A stretch of DNA of 64,000 bases from contig NZ_CP014544.1 in the NCBI RefSeq assembly GCF_001586255.1, positions 1,395,501 through 1,459,500 of the forward strand, read 5' to 3'. A model generated the notes under the pieces. That model saw only the letters and a list, made by a program, of their open reading frames with translations, did not search any database and was not told the origin of the DNA. Origin of the DNA: Zhongshania aliphaticivorans (lineage in GTDB: Bacteria > Pseudomonadota > Gammaproteobacteria > Pseudomonadales > Spongiibacteraceae). The position numbers and the translations under genes are program-made. Below, in pieces: positions 48,067 through 56,806 of the stretch. Position 1 is the stretch's first letter, and every line of letters starts with the position of its first letter.

Positions 48067-49233
48067 ATGACTAGACGGATGATAATCATGCTCGTACTGA
48101 GTGCGCTGGTCTTTGGCGGCGTGTTTGGCATGAAGTGGTTCGGCAATAAAGCAATGAATGATTATTTGAATTCGATGCCGCCGCCAGCAGTGACGGTGGC
48201 AAGTGCCAAAGCCGAAAAAATGCAGTGGCCAAACCGGCTCAAGGCGGTCGGTAGTTTGGTGGCGGTCAATGGCGCGGACCTTACTGCGGAAGTCGATGGG
48301 GTGGTGACGGCAATTCATTTTGAATCTGGCGATACCGTTAAGCGTGGCGACCTGCTGCTAACGTTATCTGCAGCAAGTGAAGAAGGTGAGTTAAAACGTT
48401 TGGAGGCCCAGGCTGAACTGAGCGAGTTGAACCGGACGCGTAAGGAGCAGTTATACAAAGGTAAATCGATATCTAAGGCTGAGTTGGATACCGCCGAGGC
48501 GGAAACAAATGTTGCTCTCGCTGCGATACAAGCACAGAAAGGCCGCTTGGCACAGAAGGTCGTAAAGGCACCTTTTGACGGCAAACTTGGTATTAAACGA
48601 GTGAATGTCGGCCAGTATCTGGGCGTGGGCGCTCCTATCGTGACGTTGCAAAAGCTAGATCCTATTAATGTCGATTTCTCACTGCCAGAGCATTATTTGT
48701 CATTGCTGGAGCCCGGCCTTGGCGTTTCGGTTATGATTGATGCCTTTCCCGACCAAACTTTTCAGGGCGAAATTCTTGCGATAGAACCACGCGTGAATCC
48801 ACAAACCCGGAATTTTGACTTGCGCGCACGTTTAGCTAATCCAACTCAAAAGCTAAAGCCTGGTTTATTCGCTAGCGTTGAGATCACCTTGCCAGGTGAT
48901 AATGATGTTGTCGTAATCCCTCGCTCAGCAGTGAATTACACCTCTTATGGCGATTCCGTATTTGTTGTCCAACAAAAAATGGAAACTAAGCAGGTTGACG
49001 GCGAGCCCGAAATGGACTCGACGGCCAAAGAATCACCTGATTTAGAGGTAATTCAACGCTTTGTTCGTTTAGGTGAGGCGAGAGGTGATTTTATTTCTGT
49101 TATTTCTGGCTTAAAGCCGGGCACCGAAGTGGCAAGCACGGGGTTGCTGAAACTACGGAATAAGCAGCCTGTCGTTATTGATAATAGCAACGCACCGCAG
49201 CCGGAGTTGGAGCCTCAGCCCGGAGCAGGCTGA
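48067..49233 (+). CDS. RND efflux periplasmic adaptor
   Basis: 388 aa membrane fusion protein. N-terminal membrane anchor (residues 6-25), lipoyl halves (AEVDGVVTAIHFESGDTVKRGDLLLTL near 77 and VVKAPFDGKLGIKRVNVGQYLGVG near 163) around a short coiled coil, beta-barrel and membrane-proximal domains (LKPGLFASVEITLP). The tail is Pro/Glu rich. Overall pattern resembles MexH/VexE-type adaptors for single-component RND pumps. It is in one operon with the pump gene, 76 bases apart. Confidence 0.92.
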   Translation: MTRRMIIMLVLSALVFGGVFGMKWFGNKAMNDYLNSMPPPAVTVASAKAEKMQWPNRLKAVGSLVAVNGADLTAEVDGVVTAIHFESGDTVKRGDLLLTLSAASEEGELKRLEAQAELSELNRTRKEQLYKGKSISKAELDTAEAETNVALAAIQAQKGRLAQKVVKAPFDGKLGIKRVNVGQYLGVGAPIVTLQKLDPINVDFSLPEHYLSLLEPGLGVSVMIDAFPDQTFQGEILAIEPRVNPQTRNFDLRARLANPTQKLKPGLFASVEITLPGDNDVVVIPRSAVNYTSYGDSVFVVQQKMETKQVDGEPEMDSTAKESPDLEVIQRFVRLGEARGDFISVISGLKPGTEVASTGLLKLRNKQPVVIDNSNAPQPELEPQPGAG

Positions 49234-49309
49234 AGACCTCGTTTGCCTGAAGATAAGGTCGCCAGCCCTGCTGGTGTAATGGATTGCTGGCGATAAGCTG
49301 AGAGAAATA

Positions 49310-52300
49310 ATGAATTTCACTGATATCTTTATAAAGCGCCCGGTGTTGGCGATCGTAGTTAGTTTAGTAATCTTATTATTAGGCTTACGTGCTGGCCAAG
49401 ATTTGACCGTGCGTGAATACCCTGAACTTCAGAACGCGCAGGTCTCGGTAATTGTGGCTTACCCAGGCGCAGAGCCAGCCTTGGTAGAGGGCTTTGTGAC
49501 GACGCCGCTGGAGCGGGAAATCGCCTCTGCCGACGGCATAGACTTTTTGACTTCAAAGTCGGTGCAGGGTAGCGCGACGATCACCGCAAACTTGCGACTA
49601 GATAAAGACCCTAATGAGGCGCTGACGGAAATATCGGCCAAAGTTTCAAAACTGCGTAATCAACTGCCAGAAGGCTCTGAAGATCCGGTTATTCAGCTTG
49701 CCGATGGTAATGGCACCGCAGCGATGTATCTTTCTTTTTCGTCCGACGTGCTCACTGATAGTCAAATTACTGATTATATTGTAAGGGTGATTGAACCAGA
49801 ATTAGCTGCAATCAGCGGGATAGAAACGGTCAATGTACTTGGTGCAAAAAATTATGCTATGCGAGTTTGGTTAGACCCTGAAAAGTTGGTCGCCTATGAT
49901 TTTAGCGCTCATGAGGTGGTGGCAGAAATCCGTAAGCAAAATGTGCTTTCGGCAGTGGGCCAAACTAATGGTAATTACGTTAAAGTCGGTTTATCGGCGG
50001 GAACAAATTTACACCATGTTGATGAATTCCGACAAATGGTCTTGCGATCTGACGGCAATACTTTGGTGAGGTTGGAAGATGTCGCCAGGGTCACCTTGGG
50101 CGCAGAAAGTTACGATTTTAGTGCATACTGGGACACTAAGCCTAGTGTATTTATCGCTTTGACAGTGCGTTCAAATGCCAATTTGCTCGACGTGATGGCC
50201 GAGGTGCGTGGCCATTTACCTGCTATTTTTCAGGCGTTACCAGAAGGCCTGACCGGTGAGCTGGGATATGACGCAACCGCCTATGTGCGCAGTGCGATTG
50301 ATGATGTGCAAACTACTTTAGTTGAAGCAGTTATTATTGTAGTAGTTGTTATTTTCTTGTTTTTAGGCTCAATGCGCAGCTCTTTAATACCTGCAGTAAC
50401 AGTACCCTTGTCGCTCGTTGGGGCTTTGTTTTTGATGTATTTAATGGGTTTCTCAATTAATTTACTTACGTTATTAGCCATGGTGCTGGCGATCGGTATG
50501 GTGGTTGATGACGCGATAATTGTTTTGGAAAATATTCATCGGCATATTGAAGAGGGCATTGACCCGCATAAGGCGTCTATTATTGGTGCGAGAGAATTAG
50601 TCGGTCCCGTGGTTTCAATGACGATAACCCTTGTGGCTGTTTATGCTCCGATTGGATTTTTAACGGGAATTACCGGTAAATTATTTACGGAGTTCGCCTT
50701 TACTTTGGCGGGAGCTGTGTTGATTTCTGGTGTGATCGCGCTGACGTTAACACCGATGATGTGCGCTAAAATTTTAAAGCGATCCCATAATGGAAGTGAA
50801 AAGGGAAATCGTCTCGCGAATTTCTTAGATGAAAAATTTGATCTATGGCGGGACGGTTATCGAGCTCGATTGCATGGCGCGTTAGATCAGCGTCACGTTA
50901 TCGGTGTTTTCGGATTAATTGTTCTTGTGTCATGTTATTTTTTGTTCGCCTCTAGCCCCTCTGAGCTCGCTCCAGCAGAGGATTTTGGCTTTGCTGGCGC
51001 ACTCAATGAGGCGGATGGTTACGCGTCTAAGGAATATCTGGGCCGATATTTTATGGCTAACCAAAAGCTCGCCTTGGCGGAGGAAGATGTCGGGCATTTA
51101 TTTGCCTTTAGCACCAATGAGGGTGGGGGCACTAATAGCGCATTTTTTGGCATGATTGCTAAGCCTTGGGCTGAGCGTGATAAAACAATGACTCAGATTG
51201 CCAATGATGTGAATGCCAAGGTCAGTCAGTCTGCGGGTGTGCGTACGGCAATATTTCAGCCGCCCGCCTTGCCAACGCCCGGACAAGGCTACCCTGTTGA
51301 GTTTGTACTTAAATCAATTTCAGACCCACAAACGATGGCTGACGTTGGCAATGCCGTGGTCGAACGTGCGATGAAGAGCAATCGCTTCTTTTTTGTGGCG
51401 CCGGATTTGAATATCGACAGACCTGAAACCGTACTGGATATTAATCGCGAGAAAGCGGCGTTATTGGGTATTGATATGAACGCCTTGAGTGCCGATTTGG
51501 CGGCGATGATGGCGGGCGGAGAGGTCAATAAATTTGCATTTCAAGGCCGCTCTTACAAAGTTATCGCGCAAGTGGAGAGGGAGTCTAGGTTAAACCCAGA
51601 TCAACTTGCTGGCTTCTATACCCGAACTGGTAGTGGTGAGTTAATTCCGCTCTCAACCGTTGTTACGATGCGAGAGCGGGTGGTTCCGCGTTTTATTCCC
51701 CACGCACAGCAATTAATGTCGAACACCATAGCGGCAGTACCTCGACCGGATATTTCTCAGGGCGAGGCCTTAGCATTGCTTGAAAATATCGCCAGAGAAG
51801 AAATGCCTGCGGGTTTTCAAATTGACTATGCGGGATCTTCGCGCCAGTTTAAGCAAGAGGGTTCGGCACTGGTGGCGACTTTCGGCTTTGCGCTCGTCAT
51901 TATTTACTTAGTGCTGGCGGCGCAGTTTGAGTCATTTCGCGATCCTTTAATTATTTTGGTCACGGTGCCAATGTCGATTTGTGGTGCATTGCTGACCTTG
52001 AATATTTTTGCCATGACCAATGGTATGCAGTTAACGAATTTTTCTGGGATGAGTTTGAATATATACACCCAGGTAGGCTTGGTGACTTTGATTGGCGTCA
52101 TTTCAAAGCACGGAATTTTGATTGTGGATTTTGCTAATCGTATGCAAGAAGAGGGCATGTCTAAGCGTGAAGCGATTGAAGAGGCCAGCTCTATTCGTCT
52201 GCGGCCAATTTTAATGACGACGGCGGCATTGGTTGTGGCCGTGGTGCCTTTATTATTGGCAACTGGTCCCGGTGCTGCGTCCCGCTTCTCACTGGGTATG

Positions 52301-52441
52301 GTGATAAGCTCTGGTATGACCATTGGTACCCTGTTCACCTTATTTGTGGTGCCGGCAATGTATATGTACATAGGCCGAGATCATCAGGCGCTTGGGCAGT
52401 CTAAGCGGATGGTCGGCGATGAGCTTCACGCTGGCGTATGA
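49310..52441 (+). CDS. RND efflux pump permease (HAE1-like)
   Basis: 1043 aa inner-membrane proton/drug antiporter with 12 transmembrane helices and two large periplasmic loops. The start MNFTDIFIKRPVLAIVVSLVI is typical. The proton relay acidic pair is in GMVVDDAIIVLENI near residue 400, and the GxSxR-type and VLAAQFESFRDPLIIL segments are present near 880. Similar to MexI/MexQ-type pumps. No outer-membrane factor is encoded next to it, so TolC-like protein elsewhere is expected. Confidence 0.93.
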   Translation: MNFTDIFIKRPVLAIVVSLVILLLGLRAGQDLTVREYPELQNAQVSVIVAYPGAEPALVEGFVTTPLEREIASADGIDFLTSKSVQGSATITANLRLDKDPNEALTEISAKVSKLRNQLPEGSEDPVIQLADGNGTAAMYLSFSSDVLTDSQITDYIVRVIEPELAAISGIETVNVLGAKNYAMRVWLDPEKLVAYDFSAHEVVAEIRKQNVLSAVGQTNGNYVKVGLSAGTNLHHVDEFRQMVLRSDGNTLVRLEDVARVTLGAESYDFSAYWDTKPSVFIALTVRSNANLLDVMAEVRGHLPAIFQALPEGLTGELGYDATAYVRSAIDDVQTTLVEAVIIVVVVIFLFLGSMRSSLIPAVTVPLSLVGALFLMYLMGFSINLLTLLAMVLAIGMVVDDAIIVLENIHRHIEEGIDPHKASIIGARELVGPVVSMTITLVAVYAPIGFLTGITGKLFTEFAFTLAGAVLISGVIALTLTPMMCAKILKRSHNGSEKGNRLANFLDEKFDLWRDGYRARLHGALDQRHVIGVFGLIVLVSCYFLFASSPSELAPAEDFGFAGALNEADGYASKEYLGRYFMANQKLALAEEDVGHLFAFSTNEGGGTNSAFFGMIAKPWAERDKTMTQIANDVNAKVSQSAGVRTAIFQPPALPTPGQGYPVEFVLKSISDPQTMADVGNAVVERAMKSNRFFFVAPDLNIDRPETVLDINREKAALLGIDMNALSADLAAMMAGGEVNKFAFQGRSYKVIAQVERESRLNPDQLAGFYTRTGSGELIPLSTVVTMRERVVPRFIPHAQQLMSNTIAAVPRPDISQGEALALLENIAREEMPAGFQIDYAGSSRQFKQEGSALVATFGFALVIIYLVLAAQFESFRDPLIILVTVPMSICGALLTLNIFAMTNGMQLTNFSGMSLNIYTQVGLVTLIGVISKHGILIVDFANRMQEEGMSKREAIEEASSIRLRPILMTTAALVVAVVPLLLATGPGAASRFSLGMVISSGMTIGTLFTLFVVPAMYMYIGRDHQALGQSKRMVGDELHAGV

Positions 52442-52491
52442 GGGATTAGCCGCGTATGATTGCGCGGCTTTTTACGCATCTGGGGATCACC

Positions 52492-52773
52492 ATGATTAAG
52501 CACAATAGCTATTTCGACAATAATGTTCAGTCGCTGGGCTTTGCGACGGCAGACAAGCCTGCTTCAGTGGGTGTTATGGCGCCCGGCGAATACCGTTTTG
52601 GTACCGAAGCTGCTGAGCGCATGGAAGTGATCAGCGGTGCGTTGACGGTTTTGCTGCCAGGTCAGACTGAATGGCAAACCTTCGCGGCCGGTCAGGCTTT
52701 CGATGTACCTGGCAATAACCACTTCGACTTGAAAGTAGCGGTTAATACTGCCTATCTGTGCATATACGGCTAA
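52492..52773 (+). CDS. ppnP: Pyrimidine/purine nucleoside phosphorylase PpnP
   Basis: 93 aa single-domain cupin of the former DUF1255 family. [45 protein letters not shown] and [13 protein letters not shown] are all characteristic. It splits nucleosides with phosphate. The ATG at 52492 follows GGGGATCACC; the upstream start at 52456 adds residues not found in the family. Confidence 0.93.
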   Translation: MIKHNSYFDNNVQSLGFATADKPASVGVMAPGEYRFGTEAAERMEVISGALTVLLPGQTEWQTFAAGQAFDVPGNNHFDLKVAVNTAYLCIYG

Positions 52774-52796
52774 TATCTTTCGCTCGCGACTGATTT

Positions 52797-52827
52797 GAAA
52801 AGGGTGTTTTTGAACACCCTTTTTTTA
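52797..52827 (+). terminator. Rho-independent terminator after ppnP
   Basis: Stem AGGGTGTT / AACACCCT with loop TTTG, flanked by AAAA before and a run of seven T after. Ends the RND-ppnP transcription unit. Confidence 0.92.
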
Positions 52828-53075
52828 TGCTCAAAAGTTGACTGCTACACCCAAATTCTTTGATCTCGCCCCCTGGCAGACGTCGCCGCGACACAAAATT
52901 TGAAAATTGTGAAAGTAGGCGCATATTTTGCTTCGTAATGCCCGCAGTCCGGCTAGCGGTGCTGGCACGGAACGCCAATTTATCAGCGACCCATAAGGGT
53001 TGTTTAACCGATTAAGCTGACCGAACTGAGATGCATCATCAGCGAGGTTTGTAGCAATCACGTAACGGGGGTTAC

Positions 53076-53921
53076 ATGAAAAAAGCACGAGTAGGGATAG
53101 CTTTAACATTCGCGATATTAGCTATGTCGCCGTTGGTTAGTGCTGAAGAGGGCACTTGTAGATCGCCTGCGCCAGGTATGCCGCTGGAGTTAGACGGTTG
53201 CAAAGCAGGGGATACCCTCATATTAAGAGAGGTACATTTTGACAACGACTCGGCCAAATTGCGGCCTGAGTCAAAAATATTTTTAGATCAAGTCGCTAGG
53301 GAGTTAAAGGAAAATCCAACCATAAAAGTCGCGATCGAGGGGCATACCGATAATAATGCCTCTTATGATTACAATATGAACCTGTCACAGAATCGCGCCA
53401 ACGCCACCCGCTTTTACTTGGTGTCGATTGGTGTTAACCCAGATCAATTAGTGCCTAAAGGCTATGGTTTTACCCAGCCTATCGCCGATAACGGCACCGC
53501 TGATGGCAGGGCTTTAAATCGCCGGGTAGAGCTTAAATTGGTGGGTACCCTAGTCTTGGCGCCAGCCAAACCGACCAAGGTTTATATCTCGACCTTCCAC
53601 GCTAAACCGCAGCAATTGGAAGTGCCGGTTGGCACAGAAGTGACCTGGGTAAACTACGATGAAATCTCGCACGATATTAGCTTTGACGGGGTGATGGGGT
53701 CGCGTATTTGGACGAGCCCCTGGCTAGGCAATTCTTATAGCCTGAAATTCGACCAGGCGGGCACTTATAATTATCGCTGCAGTGTACATAAAGATGTTAA
53801 CGGTAAAATTGTGGTTAAGCCGTCGGTGGCGGAGTATGTCACTACCGAGTCGCCGGTGTATGGCGGGCAAACGACCTCGTCGTATAAGGCCATCCAAACG
53901 CGAGAACCCTACGGCGGTTAA
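53076..53921 (+). CDS. OmpA-cupredoxin fusion protein
   Basis: 281 aa exported protein with an unusual domain pair. A signal peptide (about 1-23, ending VSAEE) is followed by an OmpA-like peptidoglycan-binding domain at about 45-155 (VHFDNDSAKLRPES, EGHTDNNASYDYNMNLSQNRA, RRVELKLVG). A plastocyanin-like cupredoxin domain follows at about 165-255. Copper-ligand positions are H199 in EISHDISF, C235 and H238 in YRCSVHKD; the axial Met expected a few residues later is missing (KDVNGKIVV). The last 30 residues are a flexible Thr/Ser/Tyr tail. It may tether a copper or electron carrier to the cell wall. Single gene with its own terminator. Confidence 0.85.
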   Translation: MKKARVGIALTFAILAMSPLVSAEEGTCRSPAPGMPLELDGCKAGDTLILREVHFDNDSAKLRPESKIFLDQVARELKENPTIKVAIEGHTDNNASYDYNMNLSQNRANATRFYLVSIGVNPDQLVPKGYGFTQPIADNGTADGRALNRRVELKLVGTLVLAPAKPTKVYISTFHAKPQQLEVPVGTEVTWVNYDEISHDISFDGVMGSRIWTSPWLGNSYSLKFDQAGTYNYRCSVHKDVNGKIVVKPSVAEYVTTESPVYGGQTTSSYKAIQTREPYGG

Positions 53922-54018
53922 GCGATTTTCCGGTTTTGAAGCTTGGTGTTTAGGCGGGGTTACAAGGCGACGATGCACTGATTCAAGGCCGTTTTTGCAA
54001 TGTTAGCAGTTTTGATTT

Positions 54019-54059
54019 GCACAAATACTGAGCAAAGCGCTCAGTATTTGTGCTTTTTT
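54019..54059 (+). terminator. Rho-independent terminator after the OmpA-cupredoxin gene
   Basis: Perfect 15-bp stem (GCACAAATACTGAGC / GCTCAGTATTTGTGC) with a 5-base loop and a run of six T. It is about 100 bases after the stop and upstream of the convergent QEGLA gene end. Confidence 0.9.
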
Positions 54060-54119
54060 CCAAGCAAAATGTGTTGCTCCATTCATCCTGCTCGAAAATG
54101 ATCGGCGGGTGGATTTCCA

Positions 54120-55454
54120 CTATTTTAAATGCGCGTGCACATCAATAGTTTGCTCAAACAAGGCTTTGAAGTGTTCCTGAATTCGCGCCAAATCCAATAG
54201 CGACATACCGCTGGAAAAGCCAAACCACACATACAGGCCATTGAGATCCCTGAACATGGGGGGCAAATAGCGTGGTGCCTCGATAAAGCCCGCCTGCTGA
54301 TAGTGGTGGAGAACTGGCACATCGTCTAATGCGACTTTGCCCACAAACAGCATGGGGAGCATTTCGGGTTTATCCGACAGAATTGCACTGCGAATGAAAT
54401 TCACCGTTTCCACAAAACCCTTCACATATGACAAATCCTTGGTAAAACAACTGCCGCCTTCGACCATGCCGCCGCGAAAGACCCGCTGGGCAATTTTATA
54501 ACTGTCGTGGTGGCTAAGGCCTTGGCTGACAAAGTGGCGGTAGACCTCAAGGAAGTCGGCGCCATTTTCAGCCATATCTATGGCGACAACGCGGTCACTA
54601 ATACGGCGGGCGCGTGCCGGAAACGAGCTAAAGGTCAGTGTTTCAATTAATACCGCCAAGCCTTCTTGCAGCGCAGTAATACGCGGTGAGCCAACGCTCA
54701 GCCACGTAGCCCAGGGTTGGTTGCGGCCATTGAGCGTGGTGCCGACATGCACCCAGCCTTCATGTACCTCGAGTACTTGAATGTCTAGGCTGGAGAAGGA
54801 CGAGTGGGTGTTGACCTTAATACAGTCTCCCCCCGCAGAGGCGTCAGAGACGATACCGTCGGTTTCTTTTACGGAAAAAATACTGTCGGAGAAATAGGGG
54901 GTAAGGCGTTGCGCTAATTGGCGTACCGCTTCCTCGGCATTTAGATTTTTAGGGTAGGCCGCCGCGAGGTGTTTGGCGGCGGGCAGCGAAAATATATGGC
55001 AGAGCCGCTGCCCCATCTCAATTAAACTGAGTTTGTCGCCCCGCAGGTGATCGCGCGCAGAGCCATAGAGCTCACGACTGGCCGTCATGAATCGCGGTGT
55101 GCCACGATTTTCAACCATATCAATCACGATCAAATACTGCTCGATGGTCTCGCCTAAAATTTTGCCCAGTGGATCTGCTTTGCCCAATTCTTTGTGTACT
55201 TGGCTGCGCAGATTTTTTAGCTCGCTGATTTTACTTTCAGAGTCAAAATTCAGGGCATTACGTAAATAATAATCGCGATCAACCTTAGGCAGTTTACTGG
55301 CTTTATCGGCAAAGAATTGGGTTTCGATACTTTGGGGCCATTTAATGGCGTCGAGAATCAATATGGGTTTCTGGATGGCGATAAGCGACTCTGAAAGCCG
55401 TTTAAGGGATTCGCAGTAGTGGCGGTCGGCTGTACTCAGTGATTGACTAGACAT
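54120..55454 (-). CDS. DUF1704 metallopeptidase (QEGLA-motif, MATCAP-like)
   Basis: 444 aa protein of the family annotated as flavohemoglobin expression-modulating QEGLA motif protein. The zinc motif HExxxH is visible as HEGWVH at residues 231-236 and the QEGLA motif at about 261 (ALQEGLAVL). Eukaryotic members (MATCAP) remove the C-terminal tyrosine from tubulin, so a C-terminal exopeptidase role is likely (inference). It overlaps the GNAT-C39 gene by 8 bases and is thus coexpressed. The ATP-grasp ligase lies divergently 1.35 kb upstream, completing a ligase/peptidase set. Confidence 0.85.
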   Translation of the reverse strand: MSSQSLSTADRHYCESLKRLSESLIAIQKPILILDAIKWPQSIETQFFADKASKLPKVDRDYYLRNALNFDSESKISELKNLRSQVHKELGKADPLGKILGETIEQYLIVIDMVENRGTPRFMTASRELYGSARDHLRGDKLSLIEMGQRLCHIFSLPAAKHLAAAYPKNLNAEEAVRQLAQRLTPYFSDSIFSVKETDGIVSDASAGGDCIKVNTHSSFSSLDIQVLEVHEGWVHVGTTLNGRNQPWATWLSVGSPRITALQEGLAVLIETLTFSSFPARARRISDRVVAIDMAENGADFLEVYRHFVSQGLSHHDSYKIAQRVFRGGMVEGGSCFTKDLSYVKGFVETVNFIRSAILSDKPEMLPMLFVGKVALDDVPVLHHYQQAGFIEAPRYLPPMFRDLNGLYVWFGFSSGMSLLDLARIQEHFKALFEQTIDVHAHLK

Positions 55455-56574
55455 GCGCTGGTGGCTGCTCCTTACTTGAGGGGTGAATCGCGATTAGGCA
55501 GCGCAGTCGACTGCGGCCAAAGCTCGCCATGGCGGTGAAGGCATCAATGCTAATTGGCACGTGCATAAAGTCGGTTTCACTCTGCCAGCGACTGTCATTG
55601 GTGTCGGGATCGCTAATATACACAAAGTGTTCATCCGTCTTGCTTACATAGACCCAGTGGGGTGCGCGATTGCGGTTGAGTGCCCAGGTACTAATCAGCG
55701 CCAGCACATTGTCGTGGCGTTCCAGAATCTCGCGGAATTGACCACGCCCTAAAGGGTTAATTTCAATAGTAGCGGGGAAGTGCGTGAGTTGCTCAATAAA
55801 ATCCTCATGCACAAGCTCAATAACGTCGCGTTTTTCGCTGCTGCGAACACTGTCTATAAACGGTACGCCACTGCTATTGATATACAGACTTACACCAAAA
55901 TTTCGACGCAGTGCCGCCAAGGCTAAACCGTGGGGAGAGCAACCGCCATGGCCGGTGGTCATGAAAATGGTGGTTGCCTCCCGCCACAATTGCAGCTCTT
56001 CGCGACGACTCATAAGGTACTCGGGCCGAATATTCGCCATGGCCATCATCAATGCTGCGGGGCCACAGCTGAATTCGGTGGTTTGCCGGTAATATGCGGG
56101 GGCCTTCTGAATAATTTGACTGGTTTCTGGATGCAGGCGTTTCTCAAAGCGCAGCGCCGTGCAACCGTCTTCGTAGTAATTCTCAATATCGTCAAAAATG
56201 TGGTAATCCAGCTTTTTATATAAGGCAATAGCGTTGGGGTTGTCGTTACGTACTTCAAGCCGGATAAACAGACAGTGGCGGGCCAATGCCTCGCTTTCCG
56301 CGTCGGCGAGTAGGGCCTGAGCGAGACCCTGGCCGCGATAGTTTGGGTCAAGTGCAATTGAGTAGAGTCTGGCCAAACTGGTGCCGGTACGAAACAGCAC
56401 TATACTGTACCCGGCAATAACATTGTTAACGAGTATGACCGAGGCCAAGTGCGCGCCGGGTTTGATCAAGCTTTTGAAGCTGCGGCGCGACAGTTTGTCG
56501 CCGTCAAAACAACGATTTTCCAATGCGACTAAGGCATCGATATCGTTTTCGGTGGCGGGGCGGATCAGACTCAT
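55447..56574 (-). CDS. GNAT acetyltransferase - C39-like peptidase fusion
   Basis: 375 aa two-domain protein. Residues 1-145 are a GNAT N-acetyltransferase with the acetyl-CoA loop YRGQGLAQALL near 98. Residues 150-365 resemble a C39/papain-like cysteine peptidase: Gln and Cys in RQTTEFSCGPAALMM (Cys near 169) and the His in PHWVYV near 308 with an Asp in YISDPD. It may acetylate and cleave a peptide made by the ATP-grasp ligase. It is the first gene of a two-gene minus-strand unit with the QEGLA gene. Known from database annotation as a recurrent fusion. Confidence 0.85.
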   Translation of the reverse strand: MSLIRPATENDIDALVALENRCFDGDKLSRRSFKSLIKPGAHLASVILVNNVIAGYSIVLFRTGTSLARLYSIALDPNYRGQGLAQALLADAESEALARHCLFIRLEVRNDNPNAIALYKKLDYHIFDDIENYYEDGCTALRFEKRLHPETSQIIQKAPAYYRQTTEFSCGPAALMMAMANIRPEYLMSRREELQLWREATTIFMTTGHGGCSPHGLALAALRRNFGVSLYINSSGVPFIDSVRSSEKRDVIELVHEDFIEQLTHFPATIEINPLGRGQFREILERHDNVLALISTWALNRNRAPHWVYVSKTDEHFVYISDPDTNDSRWQSETDFMHVPISIDAFTAMASFGRSRLRCLIAIHPSSKEQPPAHV

Positions 56575-56806
56575 TGTATAGACCTGCTAACGGCGGAGTT
56601 GCCATAGCGAATTGTGGGCCGCTCGCGCGGGAAAAGCCAATAGAAATCACAGTTGTTGCCGACCCGTAATGACGTCAATTGGCCGATAAATCCCCCAGGC
56701 CTAACGGCGATGTTAATAGCGCAATATTTACTTGTTGCGATGATTGTTAATGGGAGAAATTGGTCGCAGAATGCGGCTAATTGTTTGCCCTAATGAGAGA
56801 TAACTG

